Assembly: GCF_008974265.1 (NCBI RefSeq)
Contig: NZ_BKZW01000001.1
Coordinates: forward strand, 1,612,001-1,676,000
Direction of reading: 5' to 3'
DNA length: 64,000 nucleotides
Source of the DNA: Dictyobacter vulcani
GTDB lineage: Bacteria > Chloroflexota > Ktedonobacteria > Ktedonobacterales > Ktedonobacteraceae
The translations under genes and the position numbers were made by a program. Shown piece by piece: positions 1-10,100 of this stretch. Position 1 is the first letter of the stretch. Each line of letters begins with the position of its first letter. A model generated the notes under the pieces. The model saw nothing but the letters and a program-made list of their open reading frames with translations, was not told where the DNA came from and ran no database searches.

Positions 1-847
1 GGTAGGGATACCAGTGTGAACCATAAGGCACATACACACGCATATTATACCCTTGTCTTACCAGTTTTTCCTGCAGGTCGCGACGGATACCATAAAGCAT
101 CTGGAACTCAAAAGAGGTTTTACTGATTCCATGATCGCGCACAAATTTACAGGCGGCATCAATAATCGCTTCGTCATGGGAGGCAATGGCAGGAAAATTA
201 CCCCGGGCCAGCAAGATCTGCATTAACTGTATGTAGTTTTTATCAACATCAGCCTTCTCTTGATATGCTACGCTCTGAGGCTCTTTATAGGCACCCTTCA
301 CCAGTCGAATCCGCACCCCTTGATCTACCAGTTGATTAATATCATCATGGCTACGGTACAGATAGGATTGTATTACTGTGCCAACTTGCTTATATTGCTC
401 ATAGGCGTTCCTGGCCATAGTAACAGTCTGTTCAGTGTAGTCAGAGGCTTCCATATCAATACACACAAAAACATTGTGCTGATGACCGCATTCTAAGATA
501 GTGAGCAGATTTTTTTCACATAAATCGGGAGATATATCCAGACCCAGGGCCGTCAGCTTGATCGAAATATTCGCATCAATCTGCGTCCTGCCAATTAATT
601 CAATTGCATTCATATATGCTTGAGTCGCTTCGGCGGCCTCTTCTTTGAGAGCCACATTCTCACCCAGCAAATCCAGCGCGACCTGAATCCCACGCTCATT
701 GAGGGCACGCGTAGCATGTACGGCATCCTCTAACACCTCACCGGCAACAAAACGACGGGAGGCAGTGCGTGTGATTTTATTCTGGACCACAAAGTCACGC
801 AAACGCTGATTCTGAGCAAGATATAATAACGTATCCTTAATCACCAT
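1..847 (-). CDS. Proline dehydrogenase (partial, C-terminus beyond left edge)
   Basis: Oxidises proline to pyrroline-5-carboxylate with FAD, the first step of proline catabolism. I translated the reverse strand by hand: the protein begins MVIKDTLLYLAQNQ and about 282 residues are present with no stop before the window edge. Seen motifs include IDANISIKLTALGLD, VFVCIDMEASDYT, VRIRLVKGAYKE and a terminal stretch FQMLYGIRRDLQ followed by VRVYVPYGSHWYP-type sequence, the usual signature of the PRODH TIM barrel near its end. Length fits a monofunctional (PutB-type) enzyme rather than PutA. Start at 847 is preferred over the ATG at 853 because AAGGA lies five bases upstream of it. No pyrroline-5-carboxylate dehydrogenase is visible in the window. 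Confidence 0.9.
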   Translation of the reverse strand, partial: MVIKDTLLYLAQNQRLRDFVVQNKITRTASRRFVAGEVLEDAVHATRALNERGIQVALDLLGENVALKEEAAEATQAYMNAIELIGRTQIDANISIKLTALGLDISPDLCEKNLLTILECGHQHNVFVCIDMEASDYTEQTVTMARNAYEQYKQVGTVIQSYLYRSHDDINQLVDQGVRIRLVKGAYKEPQSVAYQEKADVDKNYIQLMQILLARGNFPAIASHDEAIIDAACKFVRDHGISKTSFEFQMLYGIRRDLQEKLVRQGYNMRVYVPYGSHWYPY

Positions 848-985
848 TGACATCCTTTCGCGAGGGAAGCAAAGAATGAATGATTAGTAGTCTCTCTCGT
901 AGACAACATCATTCCTGGCACCAGTTGCAAAAATATTTACTATAAATATCATAGCACAAGCAAGCATCATCCTAGTATAGGAAGA

Positions 986-1870
986 TTACCAATGCATTGT
1001 CCGACGAATAAGTCGATCCCATAAAGCATCAGGCACAAAACGCCTGAGCACCATTACGACATTAGTAGATTGGGGAACACCATAGCGAGCGCGAGGATGG
1101 GAACTCTCCAGGATGCGTACAACGGTGTCCGCGAATTTCTGTACAGGAAAGCCCTTTTGCATGGATTGGGTTGCCGATTTCTCCGCCATAGTTACCAGAC
1201 GAGCATAATCGCTGCTACGGCCGGCAGCCCCGATATGCTCTGTTGAACGCTGCAGACTGGTCTTCCAGATACTGGTCGGGCTTGAGGAAGGCTCGATCAA
1301 GACCAGGCGCACACCAAAGGGAGCTAGCTCTATCCGCCAGGCATCACTCAATGCTTCCAGCGCATACTTGCTGGCAGAATACACGCCCGTGACCGGAATT
1401 GATATCCGACCGGAAATACTGCTGACATTGATAATAGTGCCGCGCGCGGCTTTCAAGAGCGGCAAAAAGGCCTGCGTTACGCCTACATGAGCAATCACAT
1501 TGATCTCAAACTGCGCACGAATATCTTCCAGAGGCACCAATTCAACCGGCCCTCCATAGGCCGTACCGGCATTGTTCAACAGAGCATCCAATCGGAGTGC
1601 TTGTCCTTGTGTCGACTCTGCTTCTGCACGTAGCAATTGCTCCACTTCACTCACCAGATGAGCCACCTGATCATCCTGCGTAATATCACAGAGGAGTGGG
1701 ATAATATTCGCCTGACACTTTTGCAGTTCTGCTTCTTGCAATAAAGATACTTTATCCGTCTCCTGACGGACCGTGGCGAAAACACGCCAGTTACGACGAG
1801 CCAGTTCCAAAGCCGTACAGCGACCAAAGCCACTGGAACAACCAGTAATCACAATTGATTTTTGGGTCAT
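986..1870 (-). CDS. SDR family NAD(P)-dependent oxidoreductase
   Basis: Classical short-chain dehydrogenase of about 294 residues; substrate unknown. The Rossmann cofactor motif TGCSSGFG is at residues 9-16, NNAG at 99-102, the catalytic Ser around 150, and YSASK with catalytic Tyr164 and Lys168. An in-frame upstream ATG at 1903 exists, but the ATG at 1870 is preceded by AAGGG at good spacing and places the Rossmann strand at the usual distance from the N-terminus. It follows the small gene at 1885-2100 by 14 bases, so the two are probably co-transcribed. SDRs annotated only by fold cannot be given a reaction from sequence. Confidence 0.9.
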   Translation of the reverse strand: MTQKSIVITGCSSGFGRCTALELARRNWRVFATVRQETDKVSLLQEAELQKCQANIIPLLCDITQDDQVAHLVSEVEQLLRAEAESTQGQALRLDALLNNAGTAYGGPVELVPLEDIRAQFEINVIAHVGVTQAFLPLLKAARGTIINVSSISGRISIPVTGVYSASKYALEALSDAWRIELAPFGVRLVLIEPSSSPTSIWKTSLQRSTEHIGAAGRSSDYARLVTMAEKSATQSMQKGFPVQKFADTVVRILESSHPRARYGVPQSTNVVMVLRRFVPDALWDRLIRRTMHW

Positions 1871-1884
1871 TTCTATGTCCCTTC

Positions 1885-2100
1885 TTACCCGATACGATTC
1901 CATAATCCCAGACGCACAAGCTCATTGCGTGCCTCGAAGCCAAACAACTCAGGATCCATCCCCCGACCATGGCGAAGCACCAATCCACGAAGCATCTCAA
2001 TTAACTCAGCCTTACATGCGAGATCCCGCTCAAAAGGAATATGCTGCGCCAATTGTTCAATAGCTTGCCTGTTATACCATTGTTCTTGCGTTTCTGCCAT
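1885..2100 (-). CDS. Small hypothetical protein (71 aa)
   Basis: Not recognised. A 71-residue predominantly helical, charged protein beginning MAETQEQWYNRQAIEQL with no membrane segment and no cysteine-rich motif. It sits directly upstream of and in the same direction as the SDR gene, with a 14-base gap, which supports it being real. The ribosome binding site is weak: an AAAGGA stands about 14 bases before the ATG, so a shorter start is possible. Confidence 0.5.
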   Translation of the reverse strand: MAETQEQWYNRQAIEQLAQHIPFERDLACKAELIEMLRGLVLRHGRGMDPELFGFEARNELVRLGLWNRIG

Positions 2101-2710
2101 AGAACGAAAAAAGGATCCTTTCTACTACAACCTGCTAACACAACATACTTATAAGAGTGTGTCTGACTTCCATCCCCATAGGCGTATGCCAACCTGGGGG
2201 TGCTGACGCCCCCAATCTCTTTTTTTATGGTGGTGCATCAGGAGCGTATTGCGCTCCTGATGCACCACCATAAAACACTATGTGAGCGCCGTGTGGCGCG
2301 AGACTCATACACAGTGACCAGGATCAAACACTATCTAAAGGTATGGCGCTTTAGTGCCCCGGTACGCCCTGAAGAGATTACCTCTAAGTATGTACATAAA
2401 AAGAGCCTGGAAGATGTTATAACTGTTGTAGTAATAAATACGTCAAAAAATCACAAAAATAAGCCTGTCACAAATCCATGGTAGCACCCGGAAAAGAGCA
2501 GGCGCAAGTACAAAAATATCCTGCCTTTTTTTGACATATCCTGATGCATAATGGAGAGATGCGGACTATATATAGCCATTTTGCCCTAAAGAAAGCAGCA
2601 AAACTTGATCGTAGTGGGAGTTAAATGTTACTGTGATGTAGTATAAATTTGTGTTAACAATAATAGATAGAAGTATATTTGCAAAAACTTCTACGAGGTA
2701 GGCGAGGAAA
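2101..2710. other. Intergenic region with palindromic repeat
   Basis: No gene is visible. The left third carries the palindromic repeat described at 2196-2310. The rest is AT-rich and should hold the divergent promoters of the 71-residue gene and of the zinc-ribbon gene at 2711; a TTGACA at 2531 has no well-spaced -10 box, so I do not assign a promoter. Confidence 0.6.
2196..2310. repeat. Palindromic repeat family A, copy 1 (three hairpins)
   Basis: Three adjacent hairpins: GGGGG...CCCCC near 2196-2213 followed by a T-run, a perfect 24-bp stem at 2223-2246 / 2252-2275 with a five-base loop (arm begins TTTTATGGTGGTGCATC), and a small GCGCC/GGCGC hairpin at 2286-2299. The segment 2251-2310 matches the reverse complement of 39252-39310 over about 60 bases with few differences, and the TATGGTGGT arms plus CTCGCGCC/GGCGCTC hairpin recur at 63791-63868. 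This marks a dispersed REP- or MITE-like element, not an isolated terminator; no rightward gene ends here. Confidence 0.8.
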
Positions 2711-3850
2711 ATGTTCTGTACCTTTTGTAAAGCAGCTCGTGTGGCGAATGAAGCACCATGCCCTAATTGTGGAGCTCCATCACCACTACTGGAAAACCCT
2801 CAACAAACTGGCTGGGGAACAGGAGCTCCTGGTTCAGCGTCCTGGGGTGGCCCCCAAATGCAAAGCGGCACACCATATGGAGGACAATGGGAGCAGTCAC
2901 AGGTTCCTCAAATGCCTTTTAACACAGCCGCTGCTCCCTGGCAATCAGATGAGTTAGCCAATGCATCAGCCAATCATGGCTGGCAGGCCGATCCCAATCC
3001 GATGCCTTCCTGGCAACAACCTTCTGGAACACAGAATCCTTTACCATCCTGGCAACAACAACCAACCGGACAAACTGGTCCACAAAACAATGATGCCCGA
3101 TCAAATCAACAGGCCATGCTTCCGGTTCCTTATCAGGGTGGCATGGAGTTGCAACCCGGGGGCCGCCAACCCACAATTTCACTCCAACTGGTACCCCAGC
3201 AAGCAGTTGAGCACCTGCTACCAGCAGAGCCGCTCTCACCAGACGTGGTCCATGTTCCACCAATGTTTACCAAGCCACGACCAATCGTGCCAAAATATCG
3301 CGTCATCAGTGGACTGTTGAGCGTGATCATTGTCACCGTGTTGCTGTGTACAGGTGCAGGCTACTATGCTAAAGCCAGTGGTACCTGGGATCGCATGGTT
3401 GCAATCTACACTGGAGGACCAACCGTCCACGACGTGCCAACATCTAAGGTAAAAATTCAAGATCCACCAGCACTTACAGCAAAGGACAGTGGTCCGGCGC
3501 AAGCGATTATTCCATCAGCATCACTGACTTTGAACGTTGATAAAAATCTCCAGCCAATCCAGGGACAACAGGTAATCTTCATGCCAGACCAACAATTTTA
3601 CCTGACCTTTAGCGCGCAACCACAACAGGGTCAACAAGGAAAAGTAACGACCAAATGGTATACGAATAATAAGCCATATATATCGAAGCCAGTCCAGGAT
3701 AGGTCAAACAAGGATATCATCATTAAGTATGATCCTCAACGAATACAAAACTTTGACATAACGATGCAATTCCATAACCAGCTATCGGGTTATGTTGAGA
3801 TTTATTGGAACGATCAGTTTGCGCGGCGGCTCTACTTCGCCGTTCGCTAA
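2711..3850 (+). CDS. Zinc-ribbon membrane protein, Pro/Gln-rich, unknown function
   Basis: Unknown function. The 379-residue protein starts with a zinc ribbon (CTFC at residues 3-6 and CPNC near 17-20), continues with a long low-complexity Gly/Gln/Pro/Trp region to about residue 190, then one membrane span around 198-220 (ISGLLSVIIVTVLLCTGAG) and a C-terminal domain of about 150 residues that would lie outside the cell. GAGGAAA immediately precedes the ATG. The architecture matches the two larger proteins at 4597-6717 and 7119-10637 (zinc ribbon, linker, single span, extracellular beta-rich part), suggesting a paralogous family with a cytoplasmic zinc-binding head. No enzymatic motif seen. 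Confidence 0.8.
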   Translation: MFCTFCKAARVANEAPCPNCGAPSPLLENPQQTGWGTGAPGSASWGGPQMQSGTPYGGQWEQSQVPQMPFNTAAAPWQSDELANASANHGWQADPNPMPSWQQPSGTQNPLPSWQQQPTGQTGPQNNDARSNQQAMLPVPYQGGMELQPGGRQPTISLQLVPQQAVEHLLPAEPLSPDVVHVPPMFTKPRPIVPKYRVISGLLSVIIVTVLLCTGAGYYAKASGTWDRMVAIYTGGPTVHDVPTSKVKIQDPPALTAKDSGPAQAIIPSASLTLNVDKNLQPIQGQQVIFMPDQQFYLTFSAQPQQGQQGKVTTKWYTNNKPYISKPVQDRSNKDIIIKYDPQRIQNFDITMQFHNQLSGYVEIYWNDQFARRLYFAVR

Positions 3851-3865
3851 AAGCGAAGCAGAAAA

Positions 3866-3940
3866 GCAAATAAAGAACCCCGGTCAGAAGAGATTATATA
3901 ATAATACTAGAAAATCTCTGGTCCGGGGTTCTTTATTTGC
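3866..3940. terminator. Bidirectional terminator between convergent genes
   Basis: An 18-bp complementary arm pair (GCAAATAAAGAACCCCGG and its complement) encloses a further weaker AGAGATT/AAATCTCT stem. A and T tracts lie within the outer arms, so it can act for both the zinc-ribbon gene (rightward) and the ferredoxin (leftward). Confidence 0.8.
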
Positions 3941-3958
3941 TCATAATTACAAAGAGCA

Positions 3959-4264
3959 TTATTTACACTGGGTATCGACTGTGACGTCGTCAAAAACCTG
4001 TACCTGGCAGGCGAGGCGCATGTTGGGGTTCTTCTTAAGGTCACTGCGCAACCAGAATTTCTCCATAAATGTCAATTCGTTGGTGCTGGTAGCAGGGGAG
4101 ACCGCGACGCGATCGGTGCCGCAGAAGCCATTGCCATGGCAGTTGGCAAACTTATAGATTCCACAGTAAACGGGAACGTCATTTTCTAACGCTGGATATC
4201 GGACGGTATCTCCTTCGGGTACGTCCACCCGTACATTTTCGCGTACATATGTAATGGTTGGCAC
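3959..4264 (-). CDS. 2Fe-2S ferredoxin-like protein lacking the third cluster cysteine
   Basis: A 101-residue ferredoxin-fold protein, expected to carry electrons in the cytoplasm. The sequence NCHGNGFCGTD at 41-51 aligns with the adrenodoxin-type loop C-x5-C-x2-C, and RLACQ at 83-87 with the fourth ligand. Cys42, Cys48 and Cys86 are present, but the third ligand is Asp51 (codon GAT checked on the DNA). Cys34 and Cys100 are extra and could substitute. Start is GTG at 4264 with GGAGG eight bases upstream. Either the cluster has Cys3Asp ligation, an alternate cysteine is used, or the cluster is lost; family homologs would tell. Confidence 0.8.
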   Translation of the reverse strand: MPTITYVRENVRVDVPEGDTVRYPALENDVPVYCGIYKFANCHGNGFCGTDRVAVSPATSTNELTFMEKFWLRSDLKKNPNMRLACQVQVFDDVTVDTQCK

Positions 4265-4596
4265 GACTCTATCCTCCGCAAAAATAATAGCTTATTTATA
4301 TAGCATACTCTTGAAAAACAATCGTGAACGCCGCTCAATCGCGGCTAGCGCAGTTGCCACAACTCAGCACTTGCAAGTTGATCAGTTGTGCGGAAACGTT
4401 GCAGCCTGCCAGGCGACTACACTCACACGATTGAATGGCATAGCGTGATTATGCCTTGTCAGACTATAGCACAGACAGGAAAGAGCGTCAATAAAATACC
4501 CAGCATCCCCCTGTAGACGCTGCTCAGGCGCTCCTGGATGCCCTCCAACGCCCAATTTTCTGGGGTTGATAGGAACAGGAAAATCGAGCGTAAAGG
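4265..4596. other. Intergenic region carrying repeat family B
   Basis: No gene is seen. It contains the 115-bp inverted-repeat element at 4319-4433; the remaining DNA must hold the leftward promoter of the ferredoxin gene. Confidence 0.6.
4319..4433. repeat. Inverted-repeat element family B, long copy (115 bp)
   Basis: Bounded by CAATCGTG and CACGATTG. The first 30 bases (CAATCGTGAACGCCGCT, then GCGGCTAGC) and the last 12 (CTCACACGATTG) are repeated in a 47-bp version at 52206-52252, which lacks the central 70 bases. Internally there is a second inverted pair CACAACT/AGTTGTG. No open reading frame, so it is a non-autonomous palindromic element (MITE- or REP-like). Confidence 0.75.
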
Positions 4597-6717
4597 TTAC
4601 TTCGTTTTTTGAGGACTCGCAGTGGAAGTGGGCGTGGGTATGTCCTTATTAAGGATAGTTACCTGGACTTTCTGCTGTAAACTGATAGAGCCGGGCGCGA
4701 CCGCGTTGATCAGGATGGTTGCAGAGGATAGCTTTAATCCTGCAACCGGGACATGTAATCCGACTGTTAGCGTCGCGCTCTCTCCGGGTTTTAACGTTCC
4801 TTTAGCCGGCGTCACCGTAAGGATGCTGCTATCAATACCGGCTATCGTAGCTGACCATTGAAGGTCTGTGTTACCAGTATTATGTAGGGATAGCGTTTGG
4901 GCAGGCGGATTCTGACCATTCTGCACCACAAAGCTAAGGTTGGCAGGCTGGACGTTGATCGCAGGGGTTACAGGTGCCGAAACAACCAGTGAGATAGCAA
5001 TTTGTCGGCTATTGCCACTGGAAGAGGTAAAGGTAACCAGACCCTGATACGAGCCGGGATGAAGTTGTCTGGCGTCAGCACTCACAGTTACGGTGGTTTG
5101 CGCACCTCCAACCAACGTGCCCTGTGCAGGGGTCACTTGCAACCATTTTCCCTGGTCAACCATGCTGACATTTCCTTCCCAATTCAAAAGCAGGCCGCCG
5201 CTGTTTTGTAGCGTTACTGTCTGGCCTGACGCTGTTTGACCAGCCTGAGCAGTGAGATTCAGCGCTGACGCCGATAGGACCAGATTTCCCGCTTCTACAA
5301 CGTTCATAGACACACTCACCCGGGCAGTAGAGCCGCCGGCAAATTGAATGCTTCCCTGATACGAACCGACAGCCAGATGATATGAATAGGCCTTGACTGC
5401 AATAGTCACGCTGGCATCAGGTGCGATTTGTCCATGGTCAGGGCTCACCGTAAACCAGGCCGCCTTATCACCAGTTTCAAGGGTACTGGACCAATTTGCA
5501 GCTTGCGCTCCGCTATTGTGCAAAGTAATATACTGCACTCCTGGATCCTGACTGTTGCTGGCGGAATAATTTAAGGCTGCTACCGAAAGATCCAGGGCGG
5601 CCGGGGCGGGCGTCACTTTCATCGCGACATGAAGTGGAACCGTCATTCCCCCTTCCCCCTTCTGGGTAAAGGTTAAATGGCCGCTATAGGACTGTGGAGA
5701 CAAATGGCCCCGATTTACTGTTACCTGAACGCTCTGGCTGCCAGAGAACGTGCCGCTGGCAGGTGTGGTACTTAACCAATCCTGATCACTGGCGACACTC
5801 CAGCTAATCTTTCCGCCACCCTCATTCGAAAGCACAATCGATTGACTGGAAACAATGCCTGGAGCAGCCCCCGGAAAAAGGCATTCTGGCTGTGAAAGCT
5901 GTAACATTGGTTTCTGGACAGGTGGTATCTGCACAGTAATCTGTGTCACCGCATTAATACCACGTGTACTATCTACCGCATTTATCTGATGCTGTCCCAC
6001 ATTCCAATCCACAGGAACCTGCACTGAAAACGTGAAGTTTCCATGCTCATCCGTTTGAACCGTTAATGGCTGGTGATTTTCGTCCAGGAAAACCTGATTG
6101 TTATCGTGAAAGAAAGAAACCTTACTATGGAACGAGAAGCCTCGGCCAGCTAAGGTAAAGGTATCATTTGCACGCAAAGTCGCGGGCGTCGCTTGAATAA
6201 CGGCGATCGCAATAGTGGAACGTTGTCCAATAAATGCAAAAGCAATAATGCTTGCCGCCAGCAATAAAAAGATACAGGATATTGTGAGCAGTGATGAGAT
6301 AGTGCGGTTGGAAAACCAGGGTTTTGACTGTGTTGGAACAGGCCAGCGTGGTTGTACCTGACCGGCACTCGTAGTTTTATGTTGTTGGCGCAAGAGAGCC
6401 GCCCGCTGTGCTTTGAGTACTGGCGCTTCCTGGGTAGACGGAAAGACAATCAACTCAGGCACCTGCTTGCCACGATACAGCGCATCCTTTGCATCAGCAA
6501 GCGGCCGCTGCTGAGCAGCCAACATACTGGATTGATAGGGTTGATCCTCTGGATGCAAACCAAAGGTATGCCCGGCCCGGTGGGTAGAAGCCTGGATTTG
6601 TACTTTCGGCCCAACAGCGCGTGGAACGGGGGCTGATAAATCGTGTCCACAGCGACTGCATCTCTGTGCATCAGCCCGCTGTAAAGCCTCACAATACGCA
6701 CAACGTCTGGTATCCAT
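4597..6717 (-). CDS. Zinc-ribbon membrane protein with four BACON-like repeats
   Basis: The 706-residue protein has an N-terminal zinc ribbon (CAYC...CSRC, residues 6-23), a charged cytoplasmic linker, one membrane span near residues 137-162 (LLTISCIFLLLAASIIAF), an Ig-like segment, and four tandem repeats of about 100 residues. Each repeat has the BACON pattern: LxLSxxxLxF, then L-x-NxG, a W followed by WLxVTPxxGTL, and GSYxGxxTF. BACON and related beta-sandwich modules usually bind glycans or act as spacers, so a surface-exposed adhesion or cell-wall role is inferred. It ends in a Thr/Pro/Ser tail. Same direction and architecture as the next gene upstream. Confidence 0.8.
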   Translation of the reverse strand: MDTRRCAYCEALQRADAQRCSRCGHDLSAPVPRAVGPKVQIQASTHRAGHTFGLHPEDQPYQSSMLAAQQRPLADAKDALYRGKQVPELIVFPSTQEAPVLKAQRAALLRQQHKTTSAGQVQPRWPVPTQSKPWFSNRTISSLLTISCIFLLLAASIIAFAFIGQRSTIAIAVIQATPATLRANDTFTLAGRGFSFHSKVSFFHDNNQVFLDENHQPLTVQTDEHGNFTFSVQVPVDWNVGQHQINAVDSTRGINAVTQITVQIPPVQKPMLQLSQPECLFPGAAPGIVSSQSIVLSNEGGGKISWSVASDQDWLSTTPASGTFSGSQSVQVTVNRGHLSPQSYSGHLTFTQKGEGGMTVPLHVAMKVTPAPAALDLSVAALNYSASNSQDPGVQYITLHNSGAQAANWSSTLETGDKAAWFTVSPDHGQIAPDASVTIAVKAYSYHLAVGSYQGSIQFAGGSTARVSVSMNVVEAGNLVLSASALNLTAQAGQTASGQTVTLQNSGGLLLNWEGNVSMVDQGKWLQVTPAQGTLVGGAQTTVTVSADARQLHPGSYQGLVTFTSSSGNSRQIAISLVVSAPVTPAINVQPANLSFVVQNGQNPPAQTLSLHNTGNTDLQWSATIAGIDSSILTVTPAKGTLKPGESATLTVGLHVPVAGLKLSSATILINAVAPGSISLQQKVQVTILNKDIPTPTSTASPQKTK

Positions 6718-7118
6718 AACGCATCTATTGAGATAAGGCTGAGCGCAAAGGGAACTCGCCCTATCTCCTCCTTAACTAGCAATGCTGAACGGCATATAAT
6801 TGCAAAACAACGATGAATGCCACTCATGCGCGGCTGACTTTGCTCACAAATCGGGTGGCGGTATCAAAAAATTGCTGACTGACCCTCACAGGCACTCTAC
6901 TTCATTTAGACGTATAAATTATCCACACGTCAAATGCCTGCTTTTTTCTATCCATACTCTCTTACTAAGTATACGTTTGACAAGATGGTAATGCACATAT
7001 CTATTACGTCAGGCCTATTTTGAATAGCAAAGAGAAAATCTATTATAAACAGCCAGTTCAGATATTCGAAATATCTGAACTGGCTGTTATGACTATAACC
7101 ACATACAATCAATAACAA
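6718..7118. other. Intergenic region between two BACON-like genes
   Basis: No gene is visible. It holds the 19-bp hairpin at 7048-7088 near the end of the larger gene; the rest is featureless apart from presumably containing the promoter of the 706-residue gene. Confidence 0.6.
7048..7088 (-). terminator. Hairpin downstream of large BACON-like gene
   Basis: Perfect 19-bp stem (AACAGCCAGTTCAGATATT) with a three-base loop CGA, 31 bases beyond the stop of the 1172-residue gene. On the reverse strand it is followed by TTTATAATAG, a weak U-tract, so terminator is the likely role. Confidence 0.65.
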
Positions 7119-10100
7119 TCAAGGCGTGGGAGTTGCACTACTTCCAGCAAAGACATTTATACTCGTTGTCACGACGGTTCCCGTCACTGAAATCGAACCA
7201 TCACCCGAGTATGAAACCTGACCAACATCAGTGCCATTGGCTGTAATCTTATACGTTCCAATTGGAATATTATTAAAGACAGCCACACCATTGGCATCGG
7301 CAGTTTTACTGGCGATAAGATTGCCAGATCCATCATAAAGCGAGACCTGAGCACCAGGCAAAACAACAGGCACAGTACAATCCACAACGGCACAGGAATT
7401 AATGGTCACATTGACGGTCGCGCCAGTAACGGTTAAGATCACAGGAATCTGTGGCTTCCCATCGACTGGAGCGCCGTTGTTTCCAGCAGGGCTGATAGTA
7501 ATAATACCGTTATAAGTACCAATACCCAGGCCACTGGCATCTACCGAGACGCCAAGCGTACTCCCCTGTCCATTATCACTCCCCGATGGTGAGGCGATTT
7601 GGATCCAACTACTATCTGCCGTCGCGGTCCATCCAACCGGCAAGATGCAGGTTCCAGATAAGCTTAATGGAATGCTTTGACCGCCAGTCCCCTGGCCTTG
7701 AGTGACTGAGAAATTCAGTCCCGCAGAGGTAGCCTGAAGCGTACATGGTTGCTGGACCCCCATATCGATACCAAGAGATTGAGGGCTACCTGGAACTGAC
7801 TGGCCAGTATTATCAGTCGCGGAAATGTTGATCACATCATGATAACTTCCCCCAGCCAGACCAGCATTACTGGGACTCACCATAATAGAAACTGATTGAC
7901 CACTAGTCGTAAGTGTATATGAGTTAGTCGCATTATCTGAACCCGTATACTTGAGCCAGTTCGCGGACGAACTATGAGCCAGATTTACTGTCAACGGCCA
8001 GCTACAATTCCCCGAAGCGCTAAAGGTAAATTGCTGCGCGACAGGATCTGGGGCACCCTGGGTAGTATTAAAGACCAATGATGTGGCTGAAGGTGACACC
8101 AATGTACAGGGAGCATACACAGTAAAGGTTACTCCCACTGTCTGCGGACTTCCACCCGCAGGATTGCCATTGGAATCAACACCACTCAATGCGATCTGAC
8201 CAGAATAAATGCCTGGAGTCAGGCCACTGGCATCCACATTCACCAGCACGTTACCTGTATCGCCAGCGGCCAGTACGCTCTTACTTTGGATCACAGTTAA
8301 CCAGCTAGATAGTGGCTTAGGAACGACTGTCCAGGTAAGCCCACTATGTCCAGTATTAGCAATCGTAATACTTTGCGCTGGTGGGTTTGGCTGTCCTTTG
8401 GTCATACTAAAATTAAGATTTAGCGGCGAGGCACCAAGGATGGGCGCCGAAGGCGACGGCGGAGCCTGCACCAACAACTGTGCCAGCACAGTCTGGGTAT
8501 TTTGACCCAGGGTGATTGTGATAGTGCCATTATATGTACCTGGCTGCAAGCCAGCCGCATTCACAGTGGCCGTTATGGATCCGGTCGCAGCATCCTGCAA
8601 TGATCCACTACTTGGAGCCATAGTCAGCCAGTGGACGGAAGAGGTTGCCTGCCAGCTAGCACCACTACTACAACTTGCATTGCCAAACAAATTAATCACC
8701 TGACTACTGGAACTCGTTTGACCAGCCACCGCCGTAAATAGCAGACTACCAGTGTTCAATGCAAGACCACAGCGAGGCTGCACTGTCAGGGAGACGCCTA
8801 CGGTCTGGGGACTATTTAAAGCACCATTGCCAGCAGTAAATGTTAACACCTGATTATAAGTACCTGGCAATAAATTGAAACTATGAACATTAATTTTTAC
8901 AGAACCCATTCCCCCTGGCGCAACCTGACCAGAAGTGACATCTGGCTTTAACCACTGGGAAGCCATGTTTACCAGATTGTATGTATAAGCTCCGGTGTTA
9001 GTCTGCGCAAGCGGCGACTGGCCTTTGATGGCCCAATTCAATGGTTTCTTACCAGGATTAGAAATCGTCAAAGATTGTGAAGCGGGATCTCCCATACCAT
9101 CAATAGCAGTAAAGGATATCAAGGCTGGAGAAACACTTAAGACGGCACCGACATTGGCAGGCAACGGCAATACTTTCATATGCACAGCCACATCCTGGGG
9201 TGCGCTGACATTAGAAGAAAAGGTAATCTTCCCATCATAATCGCCAGCCTTCAATTTGTTACGATCAACCGCAATTTGAATAGTTTGATGATCACTAAAC
9301 ATGCCGTGATTAGGTGTAAGCATTAACCAGGCATCACTACTACTGGCAGCCCATGAGATAATACCCCCACCACCATTACTCAAGGTCAACGTTTTTAAAG
9401 AATTGGCTCCCTCCAGTGAGGCACCAAAATCTACATTCAGGGTTTCCAGTTGTAAATGTGCCGGTCGACTCGGATCATTGCCAATCATCAACATAGCACT
9501 GGCAGTATAACGTGTCGTCATATCCTCGGCAGTAATAGTATGTGAGCCTGATTCCAAATTGTTATCGATGACAACAACCACATCTTTTGAGCCTTGAGCA
9601 TCCACATGTACAATACCCTTCTCATTAAGCATGCTTAATGGCTCTTGAATGTCATGTGACAGCACAACGCCTGCCATTGGGGAAAAATCTTTAAGATGAA
9701 GCGTGACCTGCTCGCCCTGATCAGCGATACGTGTTGATAGCGTGATCGTCGGTGGCAAACCAGAGGCGAATGGTAGATCGGCATGTCCTGCAAATGTGGC
9801 CACAGCTGCGTCGGTAACCAGAGCAACAATTGTCAGTAGACATACCCCAATAAATATGAGCCGCCAGCGATGTCGCGATGAATGCCGCGCCTCCTGGAAG
9901 ATTCGCCGTAATCCCCGACCAGTTAAAAGTCGTTGCAATTTAGAACCGGTAGGCAATGTACGAGCCAGTAAGGGGTCAGTACGGTCTACCCAATCATCTT
10001 TATCCTCATCAATCTCTACCATATGTAACCAGGGCCAGAGATCAGGCAGAGGCTCCTCCTCTTTTAATACATCACGCGTCCCAAATTCAGTACTAAACGC

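Noticed and set aside
2196..2275. Rho-independent terminator for a rightward gene
   Set aside because: No rightward gene lies upstream; the sequence recurs elsewhere as a repeat family.
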